46,670 nucleotides of DNA from Branchiostoma floridae. Its lineage: Eukaryota > Chordata > Leptocardii > Amphioxiformes > Branchiostomatidae. Positions within the stretch are counted from its first letter, which is position 1; every line of letters starts with the position of its first letter. This document shows, piece after piece, positions 31,801-38,909 of the stretch. Under the pieces are notes generated by a model. That model ran no database searches and had not been told where the DNA came from. It was given only the letters and a program-made list of their open reading frames with translations. The position numbers and the translations under genes are program-made. Location: assembly GCF_000003815.2 (NCBI RefSeq), contig NW_023365716.1:735876-782545 (forward strand), in the 5' to 3' direction.

Positions 31801-34257
31801 CATGGACATCCTGGGTACACAAGAACAAGTTAATATGATCTGAAACAATAGTCCATCAACAGTTGACATCCAGTTGATATGTGGCCTAAACAACCAAACT
31901 TATTTCCCTGGAACTTGGTGCTCAACTTGGTGTCATGGCCAGCGTCTACTGTAAATTATACATTTTGCCTTCAGATATTATAAGTGTCACAAAGACCTGT
32001 GTGCCAATAGCAAAATTTTGCAACCCTACTAGTTACCCTAAGTATTATTGATAATTTGAAGACCATATTCACAAGTTTGAATTGCTGTTGTTAACCACCT
32101 TTTTGTTGTTCCAAATCTTCTCAACCTCTGACAGCTCTGTTGCATTTGTGCATTGGAATGTTTGTTTTCTTCAGTGAGTACATTTTACATTTACCACTGC
32201 CTACCTGCTGCTTAAGTGCTTCACTGCTTTAGTAGTGTACAGAATTGTTTTATCTGTGAAGTTTTCGCAGTAGTTGTTTGGAGGCCGAAAAGAAATGCTG
32301 ACAATAACAGATATCCAAACCAACCTGTTTACAGCATCGTGCGAAATCGAAGGCTAGCTTCTGTCTGGGGAAGAGTCTCCACACGGGGGAGGGGCGCCGC
32401 AGCCTGGAACAGCAGAAACAGGGGGCATTTCAGTGCAGATCAAATTAGGCCATTGCAGGCCATCGCGAGCAAATCCAACTTCTATAGGCTCTCGTTCTTC
32501 CCTCGTATCATCCAGGAGTGGAATGAACTTGAGCCTGGTGTGGCGGAGGCGGGGTCTCTCTCCTAGTTCAAAACTGAACTGGGGAGGGCCCTGCTGCATT
32601 GAGTCGCCCCTACACGTCCTTGTATATTATGTAAATAACACTAACCCACCACATTCACTTGTCTTGTCTTTTGCACCCACAGATCAGTTGTTTATGTTCC
32701 CTTGTGTTGTTTTTTTTTGCCGTTGTTTTCCCTATGTTTGTATGGCATTAGCACCTGTTACTAACAAACATGCGCACTGCTATTAATCCCCGTCAAGGGG
32801 GCTGAGCAGTAGAAAAGAAGAAATTAATCAATTAGCAGCCTTGTAGTCATCACAATTTCCTTACAATGGGCAAAAGGTAAATCAACATCTTAAGAGTCAT
32901 AGCACAAGAAAATCTGGCAGAGGCTGGAAGATGGAGGTTGGCCAAATGGTCTCATACTTTGTATGTGTGACTGATAGGTATGTGGAACTATATAATGGCC
33001 ATATAGTTAAAAACCTGTCTGGTTTTCTCATTTGTTAAGGTGACAATAACAATAACAAATCAACATCTAATTCCTGAGGATTTTGGACAAGTAAATAAAA
33101 ACATTACGACACTAACGTAGTACATGTAACAACATAGTACGTTAATCAGTAACATTATAGAAGATACACCCTCATAAAACAGTAGGGTAGAGCCTGAACT
33201 GAGAGAGTTTATCGTTGTTCCTGTGTCCCATGAATAGTATGGCAAAATAGTAGAATTATTGGGAGTATTGAGTATAGAAGTCCCCTCACCCAGCCTTGTA
33301 TTGAGGCCCTAATGGAAACTTCTTTATCTCCTCCTCCGCTTTCTCAAACCTCCTCAGCTTCTTCTTCCATTCTACTTTCCTCCTGTGTAAGGGAGTTTAA
33401 CAAGTTGTAAGTGTGAAGGAATAAATGAGTAAATGAATGAACGAATAAATGAGTAGACTTGCACTTGGCAGAGGTCCCATGTTTGTGAAGATCTAACAAA
33501 TCTGTCGGGTGTCTATTTCAGTATGAGCCCGACATAACTGAGGCAGTTTCTTTCTTTCTCTTTATCTCACTCTCACTCTATCTCTTTCTTTCTTTTCTCT
33601 CTCTGTCTCTCTTATGCCATACAGACACAGCTAATAGTTTAGCAGGTATACGAAACAAACAAACAAACAAACACACTGTACACAAGTGAACCTCACCATT
33701 CCCTGATCTGAGCCAGGCTGCGTTTACGGGGAGACAGAGTTGGCTGGCACAAACAAACAAACAAACAAACAAACACACTGTACACAAGTGAACCTCACCA
33801 TTCCTTGATCTGAGCCAGGCTGCGTTTACGGGGAGACAGAGTTGGCTGGCACAAACAAACAAACAAACAAACAAACACACTGTACACAAGTGAACCTCAC
33901 CATTCCTTGATCTGAGCCAGGCTGCGTTTACGGGGAGACAGAGTTGGCTGGCACAAACAAACAAACAAACACACTGTACACAAGTGAACCTCACCATTCC
34001 CTGATCTGAGCCAGGCTGTGTTTACGGGGAGACAGAGTTGGCTGGCACAAACAAACAAACAAACAAACAAACACACTGTACACAAGTGAACCTCACCATT
34101 CCTTGATCTGAGCCAGGCTGCGTTTACGGGGAGACAGAGTTGGCTGGCACAAACAAACAAACAAACAAACAAACACACTGTACACAAGTGAACCTCACCA
34201 TTCCCTGATCTGAGCCAGGCTGCGTTTACGGGGAGACAGAGTTGGCTGGTGGGACAT
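22008..34257 (-). CDS. PRIMPOL: PRIMPOL, primase-polymerase (13 exons found, one missing)
   Basis: DNA-directed primase and translesion polymerase of the archaeo-eukaryotic primase superfamily, which reprimes stalled replication forks in nucleus and mitochondria. Exons on the minus strand: 34199-34269, 33290-33382, 30873-30970, 29927-30068, 29385-29458, 28521-28594, 27642-28040, 26164-26368, 25829-25947, 24217-24412, 23510-23592, 23054-23100, 22008-22850. All observed junctions agree in phase except between 33290 and 30970, where one exon is missing. Family hallmarks: motif I DxE (LYFDLEFS), motif II SxH (FSHHLIF), motif III D (LFIDAG), zinc-binding C..H (WCENIGRAH) and C....C (KCHDPVC). About 810 codons are visible, against roughly 560 in human; the excess lies in one repeat-bearing exon and the C-terminal tail. 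Acts with RPA. Confidence 0.93.
23054..23100 (-). CDS. PRIMPOL: PRIMPOL short exon RPLPAEV
   Basis: Encodes RPLPAEVLPAFILEE between acceptor CTCCCCAG and donor GAG|GTGAGT (phase 1 in, 0 out). It matches the family segment just after the zinc knuckle (FPLPAEV-like). Confidence 0.85.
23510..23592 (-). CDS. PRIMPOL: PRIMPOL zinc-knuckle exon, second half
   Basis: Encodes FVADLKRQVLYQKCHDPV and CRAQNYKSP; the two cysteines of KCHDPVC complete the zinc site. Acceptor TGTGTAG, donor G|GTAAAA; phase 2 in, 1 out. Confidence 0.92.
23931..24210 (+). mobile_element. tRNA-derived SINE, family II, at a PRIMPOL donor site
   Basis: GCAATGGCCTAGTGGGTAG (A box) and GTGAGCTCGATCCC (B box) head a 280-bp element ending in TTTAACTTTTAA. 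It is flanked by a perfect 12-bp target duplication, ACCTACATGACA (23919-23930 and 24211-24222). The duplicated target is the exon end and 5' splice site of PRIMPOL (minus strand TGTCAT|GTAGGT). Confidence 0.88.
24217..24412 (-). CDS. PRIMPOL: PRIMPOL zinc-knuckle exon, first half
   Basis: Encodes QLSGCSSSPYPEVDAYVVLQ, ASRGGVHGGIRQWTYFSQ, GEVLMYDIVHNRWCENIGR and AHRSNHV. C and H of WCENIGRAH are the first two zinc ligands. Acceptor ATTTACAG, donor AT|GTAGGT; phase 1 in, 2 out. Its 5' part is repeated seven more times upstream in transcription order, and a SINE has inserted at its donor. Confidence 0.92.
24413..25380 (-). repeat. Acceptor-side exon-junction minisatellite (8 copies with the real exon)
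   Basis: Unit about 130-147 bp. On the minus strand it has a short intron-like piece (TAAATAAATCTTCCTCACAC, AGTTACAG), then about 100 bp matching the 5' part of the zinc-knuckle exon up to GATCCGCCAGTGGAAGCACT. Seven truncated copies precede the complete exon. Some copies lack 9 bp (GCGAGCAGG), an in-frame difference. The first copy encountered (about 25260-25380) is the most diverged on its intronic side. Confidence 0.9.
25829..25947 (-). CDS. PRIMPOL: PRIMPOL exon FSPELRVLRCE
   Basis: Acceptor CCTTCTCCAG, then FSPELRVLRCEEGNSSSG and a polar linker. The downstream end is ambiguous: G|GTACAG at 25829 or A|GTGGGG at 25871 both give the phase 1 needed by the next exon. The choice changes the linker by 14 residues. 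Confidence 0.75.
26164..26368 (-). CDS. PRIMPOL: PRIMPOL exon VYTKNRNFRLY
   Basis: Encodes VYTKNRNFRLYQSTKLGRR, a variable stretch, then LESLVSNV. The first segment is among the most conserved in the family. The variable stretch contains two in-frame 21-bp repeats (ESKACWE / GSKACWD). Acceptor CCTCTGCAG, donor AG|GTGAGA; phase 1 in, 2 out. Confidence 0.92.
26729..27025. mobile_element. TIR element (CAGGCTTGGACAAGT ends)
   Basis: Starts CAGGCTTGGACAAGT and ends ACTTGTCCAACCCTG, an imperfect inverted repeat. The interior is rich in ACTTGCCC. The termini suggest a hAT-derived MITE. No target duplication is visible. It lies 16 bp from the duplicated exon end at 27042. Confidence 0.6.
27042..27090 (-). 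pseudogene. Duplicate of PRIMPOL exon 3' end and donor
   Basis: Encodes MVVKNKDGERVLFIDAG followed by donor G|GTAAGG, a near copy of the end of the exon at 27642-28040, but without a convincing acceptor or the 5' part of the exon. A shared 42-bp intronic block (GTCCAAGTTTGTTTAGTCAC and on) at 27351 and 27594 shows the duplication extended into the intron. It is a relic, or a competing donor. Confidence 0.7.
27642..28040 (-). CDS. PRIMPOL: PRIMPOL exon with motif III Asp and in-frame repeat
   Basis: Begins NFVHQMCEKLH and ends LVVKNKAGERVLFIDAG, with the motif III Asp in FIDAG. Between them lie four in-frame 26-residue repeats (78 bp; CTEQQSPLAGDAELQELR.AVPGLD-like). In vertebrates this position is a poorly conserved linker, so repeat growth here probably does not disturb the core. 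Acceptor TTCTCTTCAG, donor G|GTGAGC; phase 1 in, 1 out. Confidence 0.9.
28521..28594 (-). CDS. PRIMPOL: PRIMPOL exon with motif II (SxH)
   Basis: Encodes TEEKFSHHLIFHLPGAAF and QDNIHA. S-H-H provides the SxH catalytic motif. Acceptor TTTTCAG, donor G|GTGTGC; phase 2 in, 1 out. Confidence 0.92.
29385..29458 (-). CDS. PRIMPOL: PRIMPOL exon between motifs I and II
   Basis: Encodes CVWWLLKKKYNLTCTEDHV and LDLES. Acceptor TTCCTGCAG, donor AG|GTCAGG; phase 0 in, 2 out. It joins to the next exon as LDLES-STEEK, closely matching the vertebrate LNLDSSTDEK segment. Confidence 0.88.
29496..29765 (+). mobile_element. tRNA-derived SINE, family I, copy 2
   Basis: Matches 6574-6876 from GTAGTCCAGTGGTTAGCAGC through GGGAATTTCCCCGGTACAAT to the TTCAGTGAGCTAA tail. 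It lies in a PRIMPOL intron, antisense to the gene. Confidence 0.82.
29927..30068 (-). CDS. PRIMPOL: PRIMPOL exon with catalytic motif I (DxE)
   Basis: Encodes VLHPNMDGHFYEVIPEGA then TCHLYFDLEFSKVVNPG and SDGVAMVQTLIR. FDLEF holds the metal-binding Asp and Glu of motif I. Phase 2 in, 0 out (donor AGG|GTGGGT). Confidence 0.92.
30480..30818. mobile_element. hAT-like MITE (CAGGGCTCTAGCC ends)
   Basis: CAGGGCTCTAGCCAG and CTGGCTAGAGCCCTG are near-perfect inverted ends, and TGACGGAAAAA repeats mark the interior. Flanks CTACCGAC (30472-30479) and CTACAGAC (30819-30826) are an 8-bp target duplication with one mismatch. It lies in a PRIMPOL intron. Confidence 0.8.
30873..30970 (-). CDS. PRIMPOL: PRIMPOL exon DVHVF
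   Basis: Acceptor ACCCAG, then DVHVFACEVEGESENGQRR and YLVTTYEQFWDMY, donor AG|GTAGGG. Phase 0 in, 2 out. This is the N-terminal part of the AEP catalytic core. Its first 14 bases and acceptor are repeated about 27 times immediately upstream in transcription order. Confidence 0.9.
30971..31818 (-). repeat. Acceptor-side exon-junction minisatellite (~27 copies)
   Basis: About 32-bp unit, on the minus strand TTAACCTGTTGTTACCCCAG then GATGTCCATGTG. Each unit contains the CCCAG acceptor and the opening bases of the adjacent PRIMPOL exon. Variants carry CCTAG instead of CCCAG, and two units are joined by a shorter AATTGGACATCC form. One copy is broken by TATAAATAATTT near 31594. Confidence 0.9.
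32270..32820 (+). mobile_element. LINE ORF2 3' end fragment (CR1/L2-like)
   Basis: A 116-residue frame ends in YRLSFFPRIIQEWNELEPG and VAEAGSLS, the terminal motif of many CR1/L2 and Jockey-type reverse transcriptase proteins (FFPR.I..WN.LP...V.A.S...F). A TAG stop interrupts the expected next residues (FKTELG), so the copy is decayed. The LINE 3' UTR probably runs to about 32820. Antisense in a PRIMPOL intron. Confidence 0.7.
33290..33382 (-). CDS. PRIMPOL: PRIMPOL exon 2
   Basis: Acceptor ACACAG, one base completing Trp, then RKVEWKKKLRRFEKAEEEI and KKFPLGPQYKAG; donor GG|GTGAGG in phase 2. It matches the basic, charged N-terminal helix of PrimPol (RKWEAKLK-like in vertebrates). The next family segment, containing the W-x-x-F helix before DVHVF, was not found. 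Confidence 0.8.
33640..34198 (-). repeat. Donor-side exon-junction minisatellite (6 copies with the real exon)
   Basis: Unit about 92-105 bp. On the minus strand it reads (TTTG)n TGCCAG, then 46 bp of exon sequence (CCAACTCTGTCTCCCC to GATCAGGGAATG), then the donor GTGAGGTTCACTTGTG. Five intronic copies start near 33675, 33779, 33881, 33972 and 34071; the sixth is the true exon. Because the (TTTG)n TGCCAG can act as an acceptor, each copy resembles a complete mini-exon of 46 bp. A diverged seventh copy lacking the donor lies at about 34330-34400. Confidence 0.85.
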
Positions 34258-34269
34258 GGTGCTGGGAAC
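34199..34269 (-). CDS. PRIMPOL: PRIMPOL first coding exon
   Basis: Acceptor TAACTCCCAG then GTTCCCAGCACCATG; coding from 34257: MSHQPTLSPRKRSLAQIREW, donor TG|GTGAGG in phase 2. The acceptor implies an upstream non-coding exon. The frame is also open upstream to a diverged second copy of the start (MSYQPTLFPR, ATG at 34380), so an alternative N-terminus 41 residues longer is possible if that stretch is retained. This exon is the complete member of a six-copy array extending downstream in the intron. Confidence 0.75.
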
Positions 34270-34473
34270 CTGGGAGTTAACAAGGAAAAGATTTTTATTT
34301 TTAGTTACAAACAAACAAACAAACAAACAAACACACTGTACACGAGTAATCCTGGGGAACAGAGTTGGCTGGTACGACATGGTGCTGGGAACCTGGCAGT
34401 AAACAAAGAGAAGAATTTTAATTTATAGATAATTAAGTTGAGAATGTTGCAGATAATGTGGAAAACTTTATAC

Positions 34474-34542
34474 ACCTGATCCCTTGATCTCGGATGTTAA
34501 GCAACGTGCAGTTCGGTCAGTTCTTGGATGGGAGACCACCAA
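34474..34542 (+). mobile_element. 5S rRNA-like sequence (5S-derived SINE or pseudogene)
   Basis: CTTGATCTCGGATGTTAAGC, AACGTGCAGTTCGGTCAG and TTCTTGGATGGGAGACCACC follow the order of the 5S rRNA promoter region (TGATCTCGGAAGTTAAGCA ... TTGGATGGGAGACCG). The 5' part of the gene and its terminator are missing, so it is not a functional 5S gene. The downstream GGCATGGGTC region may be the SINE body. Confidence 0.7.
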
Positions 34543-34964
34543 GGATGAACAGATGCTGCAGCCTGAAGCAGGCTTTTAGCCAGGCATGGGTCAACGCGTC
34601 ATCTGGACGCACTTTTCTTAGAATAACAAGAAATTTGATCCCCCTGGACACCCTATACTGGGGAGAAAATCCTCCGACAAGCATGAAATTCTAATTGACC
34701 AGGGATGCTACCAGGTCATCTGTGGTCACAGTCTTCTACTGTGACATCTGTAACAGTATTCTTGCCTCTTTGGATACCTTAGAATGCACCGTTTTAACTT
34801 AAAATCATCAAAAACTCTGCACCATGGAAGGTGAATGCCCCCAGACCCCCCTACAATAGTCACTTACCGCGGCTCACCAATAAGTTTGGACTCCCTATTA
34901 TAAAATCCAAGCTAAAAGCCTGATCAGAAGAGACGTAAAATGGGATTCCCATGCCTTGAGCACG

Positions 34965-35181
34965 TACTGTAAATGCAGAAATGTTCGCGGTGGATTAATG
35001 TTCGCGGTTTTCGCGGTGACCACTTCACCGCAAACTTAAATCCACCGCGAACATTTTTTTATTGTGGTATTAGACTGCAGTCTATGGTGTTAGCGCGAAC
35101 TTTAATCCACCGCGAAAAGTCCTTTTTCCCACTACCGCGAAATTAAATCCCCGCGAACTTTAATGCATTTACTAGTACAGT
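34965..35181. mobile_element. MITE, family 6 (TACTGTAAATGCA ends), copy 1
   Basis: Starts TACTGTAAATGCAG and ends TGCATTTACTAGTACAGTA. The interior is built from TTCGCGGT / ACCGCGAA modules. A second copy in the opposite orientation is at 37775-37976, sharing the central AGACTGCAGTCTA palindrome region. Confidence 0.75.
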
Positions 35182-35280
35182 ATCAGCCTCTTAGTACGTA
35201 CTGCCTCATCATTTCATATTACCCGCATGATTTTACTAACCATGCAAAATATTTACCATAATTGATCTCCACTTTCAGTA

Positions 35281-36314
35281 GGGGTTTACGGAAAAGGCTG
35301 GGCTGTCTACCTGGGCTGTCTACCTGGGCTGTCTACCTGGGCTGGCTATCACGTCAGGCTACTTGGACCTACGAAAGCCCATTGGGACAAAAGCTGTTTT
35401 AGCAGTAGGGGTTGTTTGAGTTCAATAAAGAAGCTATGTGTGAAGGAACTGTATGTGAATGGGCTGTATGTGAAGGAGCTGTGTTTGAAGGAGCCGTGTG
35501 TGAAGGGGCCTTGTGTGAAGCAATTGTGTGGGGTTACATAAACCCAAAGTTCTGGGTTTCAATCCAATTGAATTCCCCCCCAACTTGCCCCCCTTTGAAA
35601 GGGCTATTACATGACTTATCGGGCTGATTGGATTAGTCTTAAGACTGGTGGCTAGTTGGTCAAAGGCATCCTGGAGCCGTTCTTTACTGGCTGTCAGGGT
35701 CCAGGCTTCTGCGCCATACATTAGGATCGACAATTGTAATGAGCCTAAAATAAGCGTTGCTAAAGTGCAAGGGTCTGGAACAGCTGCCATTCGGTGCTAA
35801 CTCAGGTGACCTCAATACGACAGCAATTATCCCAGGTGTGGCCATAGGCCTAGTCTTTTCCGTAAGTGTGGTGGGTTCTATGCCCTATCTGAGGGAGGGC
35901 CCTTACCGAAGCTAGGTACTCTTTTCTCTACCCTAGTGAAGGGAGGAAAGTCGTGTTAAGATCTCTTCCCAAGCGCACAAGATCGCTGGCATATCAACTG
36001 ATTCGAACCCAGAACCTCTGGGACCTGGGTTATGTAACATACACAGCTCCTTCAAACACAGCTGCTTCACACAAAGCCCCATCAAACACGGCTCCTTCAA
36101 ACACAGCTCCTTCACAAACAGCTTCTTCACACACTGCCTCTTCACACAGCTCATTCACATAATAACACACAGATCCTTCACACACAGCTTCTTCATTGAG
36201 CACAAACAACCCCTACTGCTAAAACAGCTTTTGTCCCAATGGGCTTTAGTAGGTCCAAGTAGCCTGACGTGATAGCCAGCCCAGGTAGACAGCCCAGCCT
36301 TTTCCGTAAACCCC
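35281..36314. mobile_element. 1-kb foldback element with 8-bp target duplication
   Basis: Long inverted arms: GGGGTTTACGGAAAAGGCTG at the left and its complement at the right, extending about 290 bp. Each arm includes CTGGGCTGTCTACC, a tRNA-like end and a variable GTGTGAAGGAGCT tandem repeat. The perfect direct repeat TTTCAGTA flanks both ends (35273-35280, 36315-36322). The loop (about 35570-35990) carries a minus-strand LINE fragment and a SINE-like tRNA piece. Confidence 0.85.
35640..35790 (-). mobile_element. LINE reverse transcriptase fragment
   Basis: Minus-strand frame with LQLSILMYGAEAWTLTASK and ERLQDAFDQ, the classic LLYG.E.WTLT...RLQAF motif near the end of the RT domain of non-LTR retrotransposons. 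Only about 50 residues remain, captured inside the foldback element. Confidence 0.7.
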
Positions 36315-37105
36315 TTTCAGTAGATCCTCTGAGCTAGATGTAAACAAACTGGCACTTTTCTACTAGTGAATATAAGCCCTCTGACAGAAATTATAACGTA
36401 TGTGCGGCGACATGAATTATAGGTTATGTGTCAAAGGTAAGGCCTCGAAAAAGAAAACAGTCTCGACAATTGTTTCGATTTGGATAATAATGCCCAGACT
36501 GGTTTTGTTTTTGTGGGTCATTTACCTTTGACATATTATTTACATTCCTGAGCGAGTACATGTTTTCTGATCTCTGTTAGAGGCCCAGTATTATGTTGGA
36601 GATAAGGTGAAAATCTTGACGCCACAATTGACCATGACAATCCCTTTCTGACTACGAAGTGATTGAGCATATTCCCTGCATGATTTTACGAACTAACTTT
36701 GCAAAATCTACTTTTAGTGATGTAAACAAACTGGCGGCCTCTCGTATGGCGAAATATCTTCATTTTTATCACTTCCTGAAATCATGCCATTGAGCTGATC
36801 AAACCGAGGATTTATTGTTGATTTAATCTCATAAAATACTTTGATTGAACACAAGTGACATCGAACATCGCCCCAATCTGGTGGTAGAAAGTTACACAAC
36901 TTTTTCATAGACGTAAAAATCATGGGCGACTACTAGCTGCTTTCTTAACGTTTTCCATACCTTCAGTTACTCTGATTGAAGTACAAACACACACTTGGGT
37001 TGTCGGAGTTGTCCTCTAGCTATTTTTTAGTTGTTGTCTTCTTTCTCGTCCCTGAAACGCTGTTACAAGACCCTAACGTCGCCCTCCCATCTCTTCTCAG
37101 TCCTG

Positions 37106-37175
37106 TTTGGCGGCCATGTTTCCCGCTCCGTCCCGACAGACCTTGCGGTATGGTCTCACACTGGCGTTCCCGTCC
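37106..37175 (-). promoter_or_regulatory. Candidate PRIMPOL promoter module with YY1-like site
   Basis: Contains GGCGGCCATGTTT (minus strand AAACATGGCCGCC), which includes a CCATNTT YY1-type core, next to GTGTGAGACCATACCGCAAG on the minus strand. A similar arrangement stands at 41784-41926. It lies about 2.9 kb upstream of the first coding exon, which needs an unseen 5' exon. The assignment to PRIMPOL is by position only. Confidence 0.35.
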
Positions 37176-37774
37176 AACCTGTGCACCTATCACTGTAAAC
37201 TCCGGGGGCTAAAGTGAGAGGTGGAAATTGGCCAGAAATTGCGGAAGCGGAATTTGCTTTTGGTGTTATAGTTGTGGCAACATTGTAGAATAATGTTAAG
37301 CGTAACCGTGTATGGTTTTTTTTTTAATATAAGTCTTATGAAGAGGTATATGAAAGAGAGAGAGATTAGTATGTTTAATAAGATTGTGCCACCTTGCATC
37401 TTTCATTGGTATTGCATTATTTCTTTGCTTTTAACCTTCTTGGCATGCAATGGTGTTTTTTTTTTGCTGTTGATTGATAACTCTTGTTTTTTATTTAGGA
37501 AAAACAACTTTTTGTGTAGGAAATGAAAAAAAAATTATTTTTCACCTTCGATTCTCTTTTTACACCTCGAAATAAAATTCACAAAAGTGACATGTAAGAA
37601 AGGGTTGGAACTCCTCTAGATTATAGCACATCCTAATTTCATGTTGTTGCTTAGTGAATAAAATCACTTTCAGTCTTCCTAAACACTGAGATTTTTCCAG
37701 GTCATCTTTTATCTGAAGTGCAAATTCAAATACATAATGACATGTGACAATCCCTGCATGGCAGATATAGGAAA

Positions 37775-37976
37775 ATACTGTAAATGCATTTAATTTCGCG
37801 GGGTTTTAATTTTGCGGTAGCGGGAAAAAGGACTTTTCACGGCGGTTTTAAGTTCGCGGTAACACCATAGACTACAGTCTAATACCATAATAGAAAAATG
37901 TTCGCGGTGGTTTTAAATTAAAATTTTAAATTAAAACCGCAAACATTAATCCACCGCGAACATTTCTGCATTTACA
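37775..37976. mobile_element. MITE, family 6, copy 2
   Basis: Starts ATACTGTAAATGCATTTAAT, ends TTCTGCATTTACA, with TTCGCGG modules throughout. It is the inverse-orientation relative of 34965-35181. Confidence 0.75.
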
Positions 37977-38909
37977 TTGCATCAAAGGGTTTGACATAGA
38001 AATTCCTCAAATGATTGTAAAAGCCTCAAATCATTGTAAGAAACTTATCCCATACTACGACTTCTGTATTAGATAGATAAGCATTAAGTTATAGAACTGT
38101 AGTTATGTAGATGCCATACTTTGTACCGGTACAATTGTTGTGCAATAAAGCTATCTAAAAGTATGTAGGTATGTTTATTCATGACCAGGTACCCCCCACC
38201 CCCATCGTCATCTAACTGCAACATCTTTAAACTTGGATCATTTACTACACTCTCTATAGTTCGTTCACAAGCATTTTATATGAGTATATCTTGGACAGTA
38301 CAGATTTTCATTGTAAATATACAAATCATTTCTAACATCTGCGAGTTTGTACAAATCCCCCAGTAGAACAGCTTTGATATGCATTAAAATTTAAAGAATA
38401 AAACAAGCAAATCTATAGGTGTGACACAAAGGTTAGGTACACCTGTAATGACCAATGTGTCAACAGTGAATGTCAAAAACAAAAAGTCAATTTCTAAATA
38501 AGTTAAAAGAGTAAATCCATAATCTATGCCTAGGGACTAGTACCTTAGTTCAAACCCACATCTAAATGCCTTCCTTAGTCCTAGGTGATATTTTACGCAG
38601 GCTTTTGCATGATAATCTCTATTGAACTCATTTATCACAATCCTTGCCAGCATGTACCAAATGTACATGTGTCTGGATATGTCTACCTCTAATGTACACT
38701 TGCTTACTACAAAATAATCTTTGTATACCAGAGCCCTAGACACACCTAGGCCGGCTTCACTCTTCTACCAGTTTAGATACTATTTTTTTCTACCGTAGGG
38801 ATTGCTTGGAGATTAACTACTAGTACAACTTTATATACTACAAGGTACAGATTTAGGCTAGAGTTAACATGATGGTCACTCCTGAAGGGCTTGTTTCAAC
38901 ATATTTTTT

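Larger units (their letters stand above)
22850..34198 (-). other. PRIMPOL introns: contents not listed elsewhere
   Basis: Intronic sequence includes a fragment at about 23297-23360 resembling 15000-15050, and short tandem AATAGCTGCAGT repeats (25505-25590). It also includes a GTA microsatellite (26505-26580), a SINE-like tRNA tail on the minus strand near 28830-28885, and TTGCAC-rich inverted sequence at 29030-29330. I looked for the missing exon between 31830 and 33285 on the minus strand and saw no convincing candidate. Confidence 0.5.
36323..38909. other. Spacer upstream of PRIMPOL and downstream of the zinc-finger gene
   Basis: No gene seen. It contains the promoter-like module at 37106-37175, the MITE at 37775-37976, a solitary 3' tail like that at 8040 (GTGCAATAAAG near 38140), and a half-copy of MITE family 1 near 38744-38815. 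A minus-strand AATAAA near 38173 could serve the zinc-finger gene ending at 38910. Confidence 0.5.

Noticed and set aside
31000-31820. CRISPR array (about 27 regular 32-bp repeats)
   Set aside because: There are no unique spacers; units are contiguous and equal to a splice acceptor plus exon start in a eukaryotic gene.
34195-34380. Upstream ATG at 34380 as the main PRIMPOL start
   Set aside because: It lies in a diverged duplicate of the exon and reads through intron-like (TTTG)n sequence and an acceptor; kept only as an alternative.
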